DNA of 64,000 nucleotides from positions 49,448 through 113,447 of the forward strand of contig NZ_NRRV01000006.1 in NCBI RefSeq assembly GCF_016583825.1, written 5' to 3'. Position 1 is the stretch's first letter. The number at the start of each line of letters is the position of its first letter. This document shows positions 12,407-21,489 of the stretch, piece by piece. A program made the position numbers and the translations under genes. The stretch comes from Thiohalocapsa halophila. Its GTDB lineage: Bacteria > Pseudomonadota > Gammaproteobacteria > Chromatiales > Chromatiaceae. The notes under the pieces were generated by a model that had not been told where the DNA came from, did no database searches, and was given only the letters and a program-made list of their open reading frames with translations.

Positions 12407-12541
12407 CGCCGACGGTCCTGCATCCCGTCGCCAGCCGCCGTCCCTCCCTGGGTCGCGACGCCGAGGCGGCCCGGCCGGGTCGACAGATGGCGGCCTTGAG
12501 GTTGATCCTTGGGTCACGCCAACCCCGACGGAGGCTCCCCA

Positions 12542-13906
12542 ATGCCCATCGCGCATACCAATCCCGCCACCGGCGAGCTGGTCCGCCGCTTCGACGCCAT
12601 GGACGATGCCGCGCTCGCAGCTCGTCTGGATGCCGCACAGCAGGCCGCCGCCGACTGGGCGGAGCGCACCCTCGCCGAGCGCTGCAGCCTACTGATCCGG
12701 GTCGCGGCCTTGCTGCGCGAGCGCCGCGACGACCTCGCCCGGCTCGTCACCATCGAGATGGGCAAGCTCATCGGCGAGGCCGAGGGTGAAATCGACAAGT
12801 GCGCCTGGGTCTGTGAGCACTACGCCGAGCACGCGGCGGCCTATCTCGCCGACGAGGCCATTGCGTCGGATGCCACCAGGAGCCTCATCGCCTGTCGGCC
12901 GCTGGGGCCGGTGCTCGCCGTCATGCCCTGGAACTTCCCCTTCTGGCAGGTCTTCCGCTGTGCCGCCCCGGCGCTCGCTGCCGGCAACCCGGTGCTGTTG
13001 AAGCACGCCTCCAACGTACCGGGCTGCGCGCTGGCCGTCGAAGGCCTGTTGCGCGATGCCGGTGCACCGGACGGCGTCTTCGCGACCCTGCTCATCGAAG
13101 CGGACCGCGTCGAGGCCGTCATCGCCCATCCCGCGGTACGGGCCGTCAGCCTCACCGGCAGCGACGCGGCCGGGCGCAAGGTGGCCGCCGCCGCCGGCGC
13201 CCACCTCAAGAAGACCGTGCTGGAGCTCGGCGGCTCGGACGCCTTCGTGGTCCTGGACGACGCCGATCTGGACCGCGCCGCCGACATGGCCGTGACATCG
13301 CGGTTTATGAACGCCGGGCAGAGCTGCATCGCCGCCAAGCGCTTCATCGTGCTGGATGCGGTGGAGGCCGACTTCATGGAGCGCCTGCGCGCCGGCATCG
13401 AGGCACTGCGGCCCGGCGACCCGGCGCACCGCGAGACCACCCTCGCACCCATGGCCCGCGCCGACCTCCGCGATGACCTGCACGCCCAAGTCCAGGTCAG
13501 CATGGATGCCGGCGCCGTGCTCGCCATGGGCGGTCAGCCGTTGGACCGGCCGGGCTTCTTCTACGCACCGACCCTGCTGGAGCACGTCTCCCCGGGCATG
13601 CCCGCCTACGACGACGAGCTCTTCGGCCCGGTGGCCGCCGTCATCGACGCCGCCGACGAGGAGGAGGCCCTGCGCATCGCCAACGACAGCCGCTTCGGCC
13701 TCGGCGGCAGCGTCTGGACCCGGGACGCCGCGCGTGGCGAGGCCTTCGCCCGGCGTATGCAATGCGGCTGCGCCTTCGTCAACGGCATGGTCAAGAGTGA
13801 CCCCAGGCTGCCCTTCGGCGGCATCGGCGATTTGGGCTATGGGCGGGAGCTCTCCCGGCTCGGCATCCGGGAATTCGTCAATCAGCAGACGCTCTGGGTA
13901 GCCTGA
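12542..13906 (+). CDS. NAD(P)-dependent aldehyde dehydrogenase, succinate-semialdehyde type
   Basis: Oxidises an aldehyde to its acid, most likely succinate semialdehyde to succinate. The 454 residues match the short Sad/YneI branch. Cofactor-binding PWNFPFWQ, LKHASNVP and the LTGSDAAGRKV loop are present, the general base Glu is in VLELGGSD, and the nucleophile Cys is in NAGQSCIAAKRF. The C-terminal PFGGIGDLGYGRELSRLGI block is family-typical. A GGAGG site precedes the ATG at 12542. Substrate specificity cannot be fixed from sequence alone. Confidence 0.85.
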   Translation: MPIAHTNPATGELVRRFDAMDDAALAARLDAAQQAAADWAERTLAERCSLLIRVAALLRERRDDLARLVTIEMGKLIGEAEGEIDKCAWVCEHYAEHAAAYLADEAIASDATRSLIACRPLGPVLAVMPWNFPFWQVFRCAAPALAAGNPVLLKHASNVPGCALAVEGLLRDAGAPDGVFATLLIEADRVEAVIAHPAVRAVSLTGSDAAGRKVAAAAGAHLKKTVLELGGSDAFVVLDDADLDRAADMAVTSRFMNAGQSCIAAKRFIVLDAVEADFMERLRAGIEALRPGDPAHRETTLAPMARADLRDDLHAQVQVSMDAGAVLAMGGQPLDRPGFFYAPTLLEHVSPGMPAYDDELFGPVAAVIDAADEEEALRIANDSRFGLGGSVWTRDAARGEAFARRMQCGCAFVNGMVKSDPRLPFGGIGDLGYGRELSRLGIREFVNQQTLWVA

Positions 13907-13941
13907 GTGTTTCGACGGCCGTCCGTGGCTCGCGTTGGACC

Positions 13942-14805
13942 ATGAGCCCCTGGCTCGCGCTCATCCTGGGCGGCATTCTGCTGGCCGGCCTGCTGCCGCT
14001 GGGCGTGCATCTGGGCTTTCGGGCGCCGCGCGTGCGCGCGGATCGCTCGCCGGCCGACCTCGGGCTCGCCTTCGAGGCGGTGCGCATCCCCACCGTCCGC
14101 GGCCGGTCCCTCGCCGGCTGGCTGCTGCCGGCGCCAGACTCGGCCGCGACCGTCGTCATGGTGCACGGCTGGGGCAGCAATGCCGACCAGATGCTGCCGC
14201 TGGCTTTGCCGCTGACCCGCGCCGGCTTCAATGTCCTGCTGTTCGACGTCCGCAACCATGGCGCGAGCGATGCGGACACCTTCTCCTCGCTGCCGCGCTT
14301 CGCCGAGGACCTCGCCGCGGCGATCACCTGGCTACAGCAGCACCGGCCGGCGCAGGCGGCCCGCCTCGCAGTGCTCGGCCACTCGGTGGGCGCCGGCGCC
14401 GCGCTGCTGGAGGCCACCCGCAACGCGTCCGTCAGCGCCGTGGTCAGCATCGGCGCCTTCGCCCACCCGGCCGAGGTGAACCGGCGCTACCTCGCGCAGG
14501 TGTACATGCCCAAGCCCGTGGTCTGGCTGGTGCGGCGCTATGTGGAGTGGCTGATCGGCTACGACTTCGCCAGCATCGCCCCCGTCAACACCATTCGCCG
14601 TGTGCGCTGCCCGGTGCTGTTGGTCCACGGCAGCCGTGACCGCCGGGTGCCAGTCACCGACGCACGCCGCATCGCCGCCGCGGCGGACCCGGCACAGGTG
14701 ACACTGTTTGAGGTCGCAGACGCCGACCATGACTCCGTGGACCTAATCGAGGCCCACAGCAGCCGCCTGGTGCGCTTTCTGCGGGAGGCGTCAGCCGCCG
14801 GCTGA
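13942..14805 (+). CDS. Membrane-anchored alpha/beta hydrolase
   Basis: A 287-residue serine hydrolase of unknown substrate. An N-terminal hydrophobic segment (LALILGGILLAGLLPLGVHLG, about 5-25) would anchor it in the inner membrane. The fold shows VVMVHGWGSN (oxyanion region), nucleophile Ser in LGHSVGA, acid Asp in VHGSRDRRVP and His in DADHDSVDL. Related proteins are annotated as peptidase/esterase-like. The gene starts 35 bp after the aldehyde dehydrogenase and is probably cotranscribed. Confidence 0.8.
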   Translation: MSPWLALILGGILLAGLLPLGVHLGFRAPRVRADRSPADLGLAFEAVRIPTVRGRSLAGWLLPAPDSAATVVMVHGWGSNADQMLPLALPLTRAGFNVLLFDVRNHGASDADTFSSLPRFAEDLAAAITWLQQHRPAQAARLAVLGHSVGAGAALLEATRNASVSAVVSIGAFAHPAEVNRRYLAQVYMPKPVVWLVRRYVEWLIGYDFASIAPVNTIRRVRCPVLLVHGSRDRRVPVTDARRIAAAADPAQVTLFEVADADHDSVDLIEAHSSRLVRFLREASAAG

Positions 14806-14880
14806 TGGCGTGTCCGTGAAAGGGCAGGCTCGTCTGCGGTGACGTAGGACGCGCTAGACTCGACGCTGAGCAGGTGGAGC

Positions 14881-14910
14881 GCCCTCGTAAAGGGCTCTGA
14901 CCCCTTTTTT
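14881..14910 (+). terminator. Possible terminator between convergent genes, overlapping a GGGGTCAG-type repeat
   Basis: GCCCT (14881-14885) and AGGGC (14891-14895) form a short stem; TTTTTT follows at 14905-14910. It lies between the convergent hydrolase and RND pump genes. On the minus strand the same bases read GGGGTCAGAGCCC, resembling the GGGGTCAG words near RAYT elements, so it may be a mobile-repeat remnant reused as a terminator. Confidence 0.4.
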
Positions 14911-14916
14911 GCACCG

Positions 14917-17900
14917 TCAGCCGGCCTCGCTGCGCTGCGCCGCGAGCTCCCGCGCCAGCGCCGCCCGTGGGCGGGTGCGCCGGGCCATGAGCAGGTAGAG
15001 CACCGGCACCAGGAACAGGGTCAGCAGGGTGGCCGCGATGACGCCGCCGAGGATGGCCAGCCCGATGATCCGCCGGGTCTCGGCGCCGGGGCCGAAGGCG
15101 AGCGCCAGGGGCAGGGCGCCGAAGAGGGTGGCGATGGAGGTCATCAGGATGGGGCGAAAGCGCACCCGTGCGGCTTCTTCCACGGCGGTGCGGAAGTCCT
15201 CGCCGCGGTCGCGGAGCTGGTTGATGAACTCCACCAGGATGATGGCGTTCTTGGCCATGATGCCGATGGCGAGGATAAAGCCGATCTGGCTGTAGATGTT
15301 GATGCTGCCGCCGCCGAGGCCGAGGGCGACCAGGGCGCCGAACAGGGCCAGCGGCACGCCGGCCAGCAGCACCAGGGGCTGGATGAAGCTCTCGAACTGC
15401 GCCGCCAGCACCAGGAAGACGATGATCATGGCGAGCCCGAAGGCGAGCAGGAAGGCGCGGCCCTGGCGCTGGTAGTCCTGACTCACCGACAGCCAGCGGA
15501 TCTGCATGTCCGCCGGCAGCAGCGGCCGGGTGGCCTCGCCCAGGCGTCCGACCACATCGCCCAGGGCATAGCCGCTGGTGAGCGATGCCTTCAGGGTCAC
15601 CGCCGGCAGTCGGTCCACACGGTGACGCTCGGCGGCGCGGCCGATCAGCTCGGTCTCGATGAGCCCGGCGAGCTTCACCAGGCGCCCGTCCTCGGCGCGC
15701 AGCTGCACCCGGCCCAGGTCCTCCGGCGCGGCGCGGTCCTCCGCGCGGGCGCGGACCATGACCTCGTAGGTCTCGGCGTCCAGGGAGAAGTCGGTAATGT
15801 CCTCGCCGCCCATCAGGATCTGCAGGGTGCGGCCGATGTCCGCCACTGGGATGCCGAGCGCCGCGGCGCGGTCGCGGCGCACGGTGATGCGCAGCTGCGG
15901 GTTGGTGGGCTGGTAGTCGAGCCGGGCCTGGGCAATGCCGGGGAGCTTGCGGGCTTCGGCTAGGGCCTTCCGGGCCACGTCATTGACCTCGTCCAGGCGC
16001 GCGCCGGTGATGGCCATCTGGATGGGCTGCTCGAAGCCGCCGCCGATGCTGGGCGGGTTGACGGCGAAGGCCTGGGCGCCGGTGACGCCGGCGAGCATGG
16101 GCAGGATCTGCCGCGTGACGTCGAACTGGCTCTGCGCGCGCTGGCCCCAGGGCTTGAGCTTCAGGATCACGATGCCGGAGTTGACCGGGCCCTGGCCTGC
16201 GCTGCGCGGCGCCACCAGGGCGATGACATGCCGCGCCGGGCCGTCGGGACCGGTCAGCGGCAGCAGCCGGGACTCGATGTCTTTCAGGACGTCGGTCATG
16301 TACTCCAGCGTCGCGCCCTCGGGCGCCGCCACCGGGATGAACACCGCACCGCGGTCCTCCCGCGGCGAGAACTCCCGCGGCAGGTCCCGATACAGCCAGA
16401 CGGTGCCCGCCACCAGCGCGATGGCCAGCAACAGCACCAGCCAGCGCCAGTGCAGCACCCCCCGCAGCAGGCGCTGGTAGCCGCCGGCAACACCGTCGAA
16501 GAAGCCGCTGACCCTCGCATGGAAGGGGTTGGCGCGGATGCGCTCGGCATCCACCAGCTTGGAGGCGACCGTCACACCCGCCGTGAGCGCCACCAGACTG
16601 GACAGCGCCAGAGCGCCGCCGAGGCCTGCGGCGAATTCGCCGAACAGCCGCCCGGCATCGCCGGTGAGGAAGCCAAGCGGGGTGATGACCGCCAGCAGGA
16701 CCGTGGTGGTGGCGACCACGGCGAAGGCCACCTCGCCGGCGCCCAGGTCCGCCGCCAGGAGTCGCGGCTTGCCCTGCTCCGAATAGCGGAAGACGTTCTC
16801 GCCGACGACGATGGCATCGTCCACCAGCATGCCGATGGCCAGGATCAGCGCCAGCAGGGTCAGCACATTGATGGAAAAGCCCAGCGCATAGAGCAGAATA
16901 AACGCCCCGATGACGGACGCCGGAATGGTGGCCGCCGGCACCAGGGTCGCCCGCCAGGAGCCGAGCGCCAGGAAGACCACGATGATCACCAGGGCGATGG
17001 TGAGCAGCAGCGTCAGCACGATCTGGCGGATGGACGCCTCCACGAAGGTTGCGGCGTCATAGGCAATGGTCACGCTGACCTCGTCCGGGATGCGCGGGTC
17101 CAGCGCATCCAGCTTCTCGCGCACGGCGTGTGAGATGGCGACCAGGTTGGAGCCGGACTGGCGCACTACGCCGAGGCCCACCGCATCCTTGCCGTCCAGG
17201 CGCACCGCGGTGCGGTAGGACTCGGGGCCGTACTCGATCTCCGCAACGTCGTCCAGGCGCACCTCGGTGCCGTCCCGGTCGGCGATGATCAGCTCACGGT
17301 ACTCGGCCGGCGCCTTCAGCTGCGTCATGGTGCGCAGCGTCAGCTCCCGCTCCGCGCCCACCAGCCGGCCCGCCGGCAGCTCCAGGTTGCGCGCGCGCAG
17401 GGCCTGCTCCACGTCCAGCACCGTGAGCCCGCGGGCGGCGAGGCGGTCCAGGTCAAGGTGGATGCGCATGGCATAGCGGCGCTCGCCGCCGAACAGCACC
17501 TGCGCCACGCCGGGCACCGTCGACAGGGGGTCCACCAGCACCCGGTCGCCCAGGTCCGAGAGCTGTAGGCGGTTCAGGGTCTCGCTGGTGAGCACGATCC
17601 ACATCACCACCTGCCCGCGCAGGGATTGCTGGGCGATCTCCGGGTCCTCGGCCTGATCCGGCAGCTGATTGCGCACGCGGGAGATGCGATCGCGCACGTC
17701 CGCCGCTGCCAGGTCCAGATTCCGGCTCAGCAGGAACTCCACCTCGATGCGCGCGCGCCCGTCGCGGGAGTTGGCGCGGATCTGGCGCACGCCGTCGATG
17801 CCGCTGACGGCCTCTTCGATGGGCTCGGTGACCTCCCGCTCCACCACGGCCGCCGACGCGCCGGGGTAGATCACGGTGGCGGTGATGGTGGGGTCGTCGA

Positions 17901-18018
17901 TGTCCGGATATTCGCGCACCGGCAGGTTCAGCACCGCCGCGGTGCCGATGACGACGATCAGCAGCGACACGACCGTCGCGGTGACGGGTCGGGTGACGGC
18001 GAGGCGGGTGATGCTCAC
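14917..18018 (-). CDS. RND multidrug/solvent efflux pump, inner-membrane transporter (AcrB/HAE1 family)
   Basis: Proton-driven export of hydrophobic compounds across the envelope as part of a tripartite complex. The 1033 residues match AcrB-type transporters: N-terminal LAVTRPVTATVVSLLIVVIG, the VREYPDIDDPTITATVIYPGAS start of the first porter loop, proton-relay aspartates in GMLVDDAIVV (TM4), a second duplicated half, and FILAIGIMAKNAIILVEFINQ in TM10. It overlaps the adaptor gene by four bases (ATGA). No outer-membrane TolC-like gene is adjacent, so the pump probably borrows one. Confidence 0.93.
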   Translation of the reverse strand: MSITRLAVTRPVTATVVSLLIVVIGTAAVLNLPVREYPDIDDPTITATVIYPGASAAVVEREVTEPIEEAVSGIDGVRQIRANSRDGRARIEVEFLLSRNLDLAAADVRDRISRVRNQLPDQAEDPEIAQQSLRGQVVMWIVLTSETLNRLQLSDLGDRVLVDPLSTVPGVAQVLFGGERRYAMRIHLDLDRLAARGLTVLDVEQALRARNLELPAGRLVGAERELTLRTMTQLKAPAEYRELIIADRDGTEVRLDDVAEIEYGPESYRTAVRLDGKDAVGLGVVRQSGSNLVAISHAVREKLDALDPRIPDEVSVTIAYDAATFVEASIRQIVLTLLLTIALVIIVVFLALGSWRATLVPAATIPASVIGAFILLYALGFSINVLTLLALILAIGMLVDDAIVVGENVFRYSEQGKPRLLAADLGAGEVAFAVVATTTVLLAVITPLGFLTGDAGRLFGEFAAGLGGALALSSLVALTAGVTVASKLVDAERIRANPFHARVSGFFDGVAGGYQRLLRGVLHWRWLVLLLAIALVAGTVWLYRDLPREFSPREDRGAVFIPVAAPEGATLEYMTDVLKDIESRLLPLTGPDGPARHVIALVAPRSAGQGPVNSGIVILKLKPWGQRAQSQFDVTRQILPMLAGVTGAQAFAVNPPSIGGGFEQPIQMAITGARLDEVNDVARKALAEARKLPGIAQARLDYQPTNPQLRITVRRDRAAALGIPVADIGRTLQILMGGEDITDFSLDAETYEVMVRARAEDRAAPEDLGRVQLRAEDGRLVKLAGLIETELIGRAAERHRVDRLPAVTLKASLTSGYALGDVVGRLGEATRPLLPADMQIRWLSVSQDYQRQGRAFLLAFGLAMIIVFLVLAAQFESFIQPLVLLAGVPLALFGALVALGLGGGSINIYSQIGFILAIGIMAKNAIILVEFINQLRDRGEDFRTAVEEAARVRFRPILMTSIATLFGALPLALAFGPGAETRRIIGLAILGGVIAATLLTLFLVPVLYLLMARRTRPRAALARELAAQRSEAG

Positions 18019-19292
18019 GGCTGCGCCTGCGGTGCCTTGTTCGGGTTGCCGGCGCCGGCACCCGGCGGCGGGCCGGTGCGCACGGCAGCGCCGTCGCGCA
18101 GGCCCTGGAGGCCGGAGACCACCACCTGCTCGCCGGCGCTGACGCCGTCGGTGACGGCCACCCAGCCGTCGCGACGCAGACCGGTCTGCACCGTGCGGCG
18201 GCGGACCTTGGGTGGCTCAGGTCCGGCACCGTCGGCCTGCGGCTCGCCGGGGGCGGCGGCCGGCGGTGGGCTCGCGGTGTTCGGCTCCGGCGAGCCTGCC
18301 GATGCGCCGGCAGCTGATCCAGCGGCCGCGGCGGTTGGCGGCGACTCCAGCACGAACAGGTGCTCCGTCGGCCCGCGGGCGATGACGGCCGCCTCCGGCA
18401 CGGTCAATAGTGACTGCTCGCCGCTGAGTAATGCCGCTTGCAGAAACATGCCGGGCTTGAGCGCACCCTCGGGGTTCGCGAAGGTCGCCTCCACCGGCAA
18501 AGTGCGCAGCTGCGGGTCGACTTGGGTGCCGACGAAGGTCACCTCGCCGCTGAAGGTCCGCTCGGGGTACGCGGGCGTGGTCGCCTGCACGCGCTGGCCC
18601 TTGGCGATGCGCGCCAGCGCCGTCTCCGGCACGTCCAGCAACAGGTCCAGCGGGTCGCTGCGGCGCAGGTCCGCCACCGGTGTGCCCGGCTCCAGCAGGG
18701 CGCCGGGGCTCACCAGCCGGCGGCCGACCACACCGGTGAAGGGCGCGTCCACGACCCGGTCTTCCAGGTCCTCCTCGGCCACCGCCAACGCCGCCGCGGC
18801 GGATTCGGCGGCGGCCTCGGCTTGCTCCAGGTCGGAAGCGGAGACGAAGTCGTTCTGTTTTAGCTCGCGCAGGCGGTTCAGGTCTCGGCGCGCCTCGGCC
18901 AGCTGCGCCTCGGCCTCGTCGACGCGCGCCGCCGCACGCTCGCGCTCCAGCCGCAGCAGCGGGTCGCCGGTGCTCACGCGGTTGCCCTCCTCGAACAGGA
19001 CCTCCGCCACCCGCCCGCGCGAGCGGGCCGTGACGGTCACGGATTCCGGCGCCGTCAGGGTGCCGGTGGCGGTGATGCGCTGCTCCACCCGGCGCTGGCG
19101 GACCGGCTCGGTCTCCACCAGGGGCGGTGGACGGCCGCGCTGCCCCGGCGGCCCGCCGCCGGCGATCAGCATCATCAGCTCCGCTCGGTACAGCCAGCCG
19201 AGGCCGAGTGCCGCGGCCAGCGCCAGCAGCAGCAGGCCGAGGGTCAGCAGGCGGGCAGGCTTGCCTGAGGCGGACTGATTGGCGTTGGACAT
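18015..19292 (-). CDS. RND efflux periplasmic adaptor (membrane fusion protein)
   Basis: Bridges the RND pump and an outer-membrane channel. The 425 residues have an N-terminal membrane anchor (LLTLGLLLLALAAALGLGWLY, ~16-36), a barrel-sandwich half (TATGTLTAPESVTVTARSRGRV), a long coiled-coil hairpin (RLERERAAARVDEAEAQLAEA to ~180), the second lipoyl half (VVDAPFTGVVGRRLVSPGALL) and a beta-barrel. An Ala/Pro/Gly-rich insert (~310-355) precedes the membrane-proximal domain, and the C-terminus is also Pro/Gly-rich. First gene of the pump operon. A GGTGCATTTGCCCC motif lies ~150 bp upstream. Confidence 0.9.
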   Translation of the reverse strand: MSNANQSASGKPARLLTLGLLLLALAAALGLGWLYRAELMMLIAGGGPPGQRGRPPPLVETEPVRQRRVEQRITATGTLTAPESVTVTARSRGRVAEVLFEEGNRVSTGDPLLRLERERAAARVDEAEAQLAEARRDLNRLRELKQNDFVSASDLEQAEAAAESAAAALAVAEEDLEDRVVDAPFTGVVGRRLVSPGALLEPGTPVADLRRSDPLDLLLDVPETALARIAKGQRVQATTPAYPERTFSGEVTFVGTQVDPQLRTLPVEATFANPEGALKPGMFLQAALLSGEQSLLTVPEAAVIARGPTEHLFVLESPPTAAAAGSAAGASAGSPEPNTASPPPAAAPGEPQADGAGPEPPKVRRRTVQTGLRRDGWVAVTDGVSAGEQVVVSGLQGLRDGAAVRTGPPPGAGAGNPNKAPQAQP

Positions 19293-19440
19293 CCGGGGTT
19301 GGTCTTCGCAGCGTGGGCGCTGTGCAGGCAGCAACAGCCGTGCCGGGTCCCATTCGGGGCCAATCCCCCATCCGCGGGGCGAGGTCTGCGCCCGGGCTCG
19401 GCTGGTGTGGGGCAATGGCCCCGCTTCGAGAGCCTAAGCT

Positions 19441-19454
19441 GGGGCAAATGCACC
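19441..19454 (-). promoter_or_regulatory. Recurrent GGTGCAWWTGCCCC motif, upstream of the efflux adaptor
   Basis: Plus strand GGGGCAAATGCACC, within CTGGGGCAAATGCACCAG. On the minus strand it reads GGTGCATTTGCCCC toward the adaptor gene, whose start is 149 bp away. One of at least six similar sites in the window, listed separately. Confidence 0.5.
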
Positions 19455-19473
19455 AGCACGGGTCCGTCAGGGG

Positions 19474-20178
19474 TCAGCCTCGGGCATCGACGCCCTCGGC
19501 GGGCTTCATGTCGGTGTCCGCGCCGCCGCCCGCGGCCGCGGCGGGCTGATCGCCGGTGAGGGACCCGCCGGTGAGCACGGCGCGCAGTGCCTGCTCGGTG
19601 CCCACGTCCAGGGGCGTGACGCGGGCCGGGTCCAGGTACAGCGTATAGCCGCCCACCTGGTAGCTCATGGGCAGGTAGACGGCGATGCGCTGTGCTGCGT
19701 CGTCAGCATGCACCTGTCCTGTGGGCAGAGTCGCGCGCTCCTGCATGACGAAGCCCACCAGTTGCATCTCCCCGTCGCCGAGCGGCAGGCCGACGCTCAC
19801 GGGCCGGCCGAGCTCCTGGTCACTGCCCTGGGCAAAAAAGCGGGAGACGTCCTTCAGGCCCTGGAACAGGCTCTTTACCAGGGGAATCCGGTCGAGCACC
19901 CCCTCCAACAGGTTCACCAGCCAGCGCACCAAAAACAGGTTGGCCAGCAGCCCGGCCGCCAGCGTCAGCACGACGCCCACGGCGAGCCCCGCGCCCGGGA
20001 TATACCAGTCCGGCGGGAGCAGCTGTCGTAGTGCGCCGCCCACCACCAGCTCCACCGAGCGGCCGAGCCAGATGATGAGCGCAATGGTGAGGATCAGCGG
20101 TGCCAGCAGGGCGATGCCCTGCAGGAACAGGTTGCGCAGGCGGGTCAGGACCTGGGTGGTGGCAGATCGCTCCGGCAT
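19474..20178 (-). CDS. DUF502 family membrane protein
   Basis: A 234-residue inner-membrane protein of unknown function. Two hydrophobic segments (LFLQGIALLAPLILTIALIIWLG and AGLAVGVVLTLAAGLLANLFLVRWLV) are followed by the family hallmark VLDRIPLVKSLFQGLKDVSRFF and a soluble domain with VGFVMQERA, VYLPMSYQVGGYTLYL and a DVGTEQALRAVLTGG tail motif. This matches DUF502 (PF04367). The last ~25 residues are Ala/Gly-rich and variable. It lies 181 bp upstream of the adaptor on the same strand. Confidence 0.85.
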   Translation of the reverse strand: MPERSATTQVLTRLRNLFLQGIALLAPLILTIALIIWLGRSVELVVGGALRQLLPPDWYIPGAGLAVGVVLTLAAGLLANLFLVRWLVNLLEGVLDRIPLVKSLFQGLKDVSRFFAQGSDQELGRPVSVGLPLGDGEMQLVGFVMQERATLPTGQVHADDAAQRIAVYLPMSYQVGGYTLYLDPARVTPLDVGTEQALRAVLTGGSLTGDQPAAAAGGGADTDMKPAEGVDARG

Positions 20179-20455
20179 TCGAGTCTCCGTAGTCGAGGAT
20201 GGCGGTGTTCATGCAAGGGGCGTGCAGAACAGACCCGTGGTCAACGGCTCGCGCTCGCGCTTCGGCTCGATGCGCTCCAGCAGGTCCTCGATGACCCCTG
20301 CCTCAGGATCTCTGGCTGCGACAAGCTGAAGGCCGTCAGCAAAGCGCTCAGCCGGCAATGGCAAGTAAGACCGGGGCGGAGCCCGTCGCAAGTCGGCCTT
20401 GACCTGCCGCATCCGCCGGCATACCGTTCGGTAAGAGTCTATGGAGAGTGTAAGA
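20179..20455. other. Intergenic region with a possible small ORF
   Basis: A minus-strand frame at 20209-20412 (ATG at 20412) could encode 67 residues with a plausible composition (AERFADGLQLVAARDPEAGV...), but it has no family I recognise and overlaps the probable promoter of the AbrB-type gene. I do not call it a gene. Confidence 0.25.
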
Positions 20456-20695
20456 ATGTCCACCTCGACCATGACATCCAAGGGCCAAGTGACCGTACCG
20501 CTGGCGATTCGTCGGCAGCTGGGTATCGGTCCTGGAGACCGACTCTCGGTTAGCGTCCGCGACGATGGTGTGCTGGAGGTCGTCCCTGAGACCGGGGATT
20601 TCCTAAGCCTTGCGGGCTCGATCAAGCCGCGGGTCAATGACGTGACGCTCGAGGATATGGAGACCGCGATCGGAGCAGGCGCCTGTGGCGAATGA
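20456..20695 (+). CDS. AbrB/MazE/SpoVT-type antitoxin
   Basis: A 79-residue swapped-hairpin DNA-binding protein. STMTSKGQVTVPLAIRRQLGIGPGDRLSV is the classic AbrB/MazE fold; the tail FLSLAGSIKP is the usual toxin-contact region in VapB-like antitoxins. It would neutralise a PIN-domain ribonuclease and repress its own operon. The stop overlaps the start of the PIN reading frame (ATGA). That partner is broken here, so the antitoxin is an orphan. Confidence 0.85.
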   Translation: MSTSTMTSKGQVTVPLAIRRQLGIGPGDRLSVSVRDDGVLEVVPETGDFLSLAGSIKPRVNDVTLEDMETAIGAGACGE

Positions 20696-20850
20696 TCGCA
20701 CTCGACACCAACGTCCTGGTCCGATTTCTCGTCGCCGACGACGCCCACCAGCATAGGCAAACGGTCGCCTTTATCGAGCGCGCCCTATCCGAGGCATCCA
20801 CCCTACGCCCTGCGCATCCGAGTGGCGGTCTGAGCTTTGATCGACGCTGA
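20692..20850 (+). pseudogene. Truncated PIN-domain toxin (VapC-like)
   Basis: Starts MIALDTNVLVRFLVADDAHQ, the canonical PIN N-terminus with the first catalytic Asp, in ATGA overlap with the antitoxin gene. Homology fails after about 36 residues and the frame stops at residue 52, whereas PIN toxins have ~130 residues and three further acidic residues. The active site is therefore incomplete and the toxin is dead. Confidence 0.8.
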
Positions 20851-21032
20851 CGGTCGGGTTGAAGGCACGAGGTGTGGTGGGGCCGTGCGGATGGCGCACG
20901 GTCCGGGAGCGTGTCGGGCCTCGCTGCCGCTCAGCGCCGACCTACGGCTCGGCGCGGGTCTCAGGCCCAGCGGGACTTGCGGTGCGGCGCTGGCGGACAG
21001 GGGCCGCCGGCAGGCGGCCCGGCGCGGGATGC

Positions 21033-21278
21033 TCAGGCGGCTTTGCCGTGATGGTGGGCCGCTTCCACCTCGGCGTCGCGGTAGTGTGGGTCCGTCCAGC
21101 AGCGAGGCAGCGGCTCGCCGGAGGCGAAGCGCAGCTTGCCCTTGTCGAAGTAGGCCGGGTCCTGGGGCTCTTCGCCGTAGTGAAGGCGCCCAGCGACACG
21201 GTCGTGCCGGGGGCTGTAGAGATCGCCGAGGGAGAGCACCTCGACGAGCTTGCCGGTGTCTTGGTCTTTGAGCAGCAT
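21033..21278 (-). CDS. Conserved small hypothetical protein
   Basis: 81 residues: starts MLLKDQDTGKLVEVLSLGDLY and ends in a His-rich tail (EAAHHHGKAA). A FASGEPLPRCWTDPHYRD block is its most protein-like part. Similar short proteins occur in halophilic gammaproteobacteria, where they are sometimes labelled acetyltransferase without evidence; I see no acetyl-CoA motif. The ATG at 21278 is preceded by GGAGG. Stand-alone gene, function unknown. Confidence 0.65.
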   Translation of the reverse strand: MLLKDQDTGKLVEVLSLGDLYSPRHDRVAGRLHYGEEPQDPAYFDKGKLRFASGEPLPRCWTDPHYRDAEVEAAHHHGKAA

Positions 21279-21489
21279 GATGACCTCCGTTCAGTCGGGG
21301 CCGCAGCCTCGCGGCGATGCAGGCGCAAGCGTCGACCAAGACGCTCTGCACCGATACTGCCCGCCGATAGGGGCCTCTGCGGCGTGGTGGTCGCAGTTCT
21401 GTCTTTCAGATTAGCTGATTGTGAGCAGTACACGGCAGCGAGCGTCGGCTGCGCCGAAACGCCCGTCGCAACCGGCGCCGGCGCCGGTG

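Noticed and set aside
20209..20412. 67-residue minus-strand frame before the AbrB gene
   Set aside because: Plausible composition but no recognised family, no clear ribosome-binding site, and it covers the likely antitoxin promoter.
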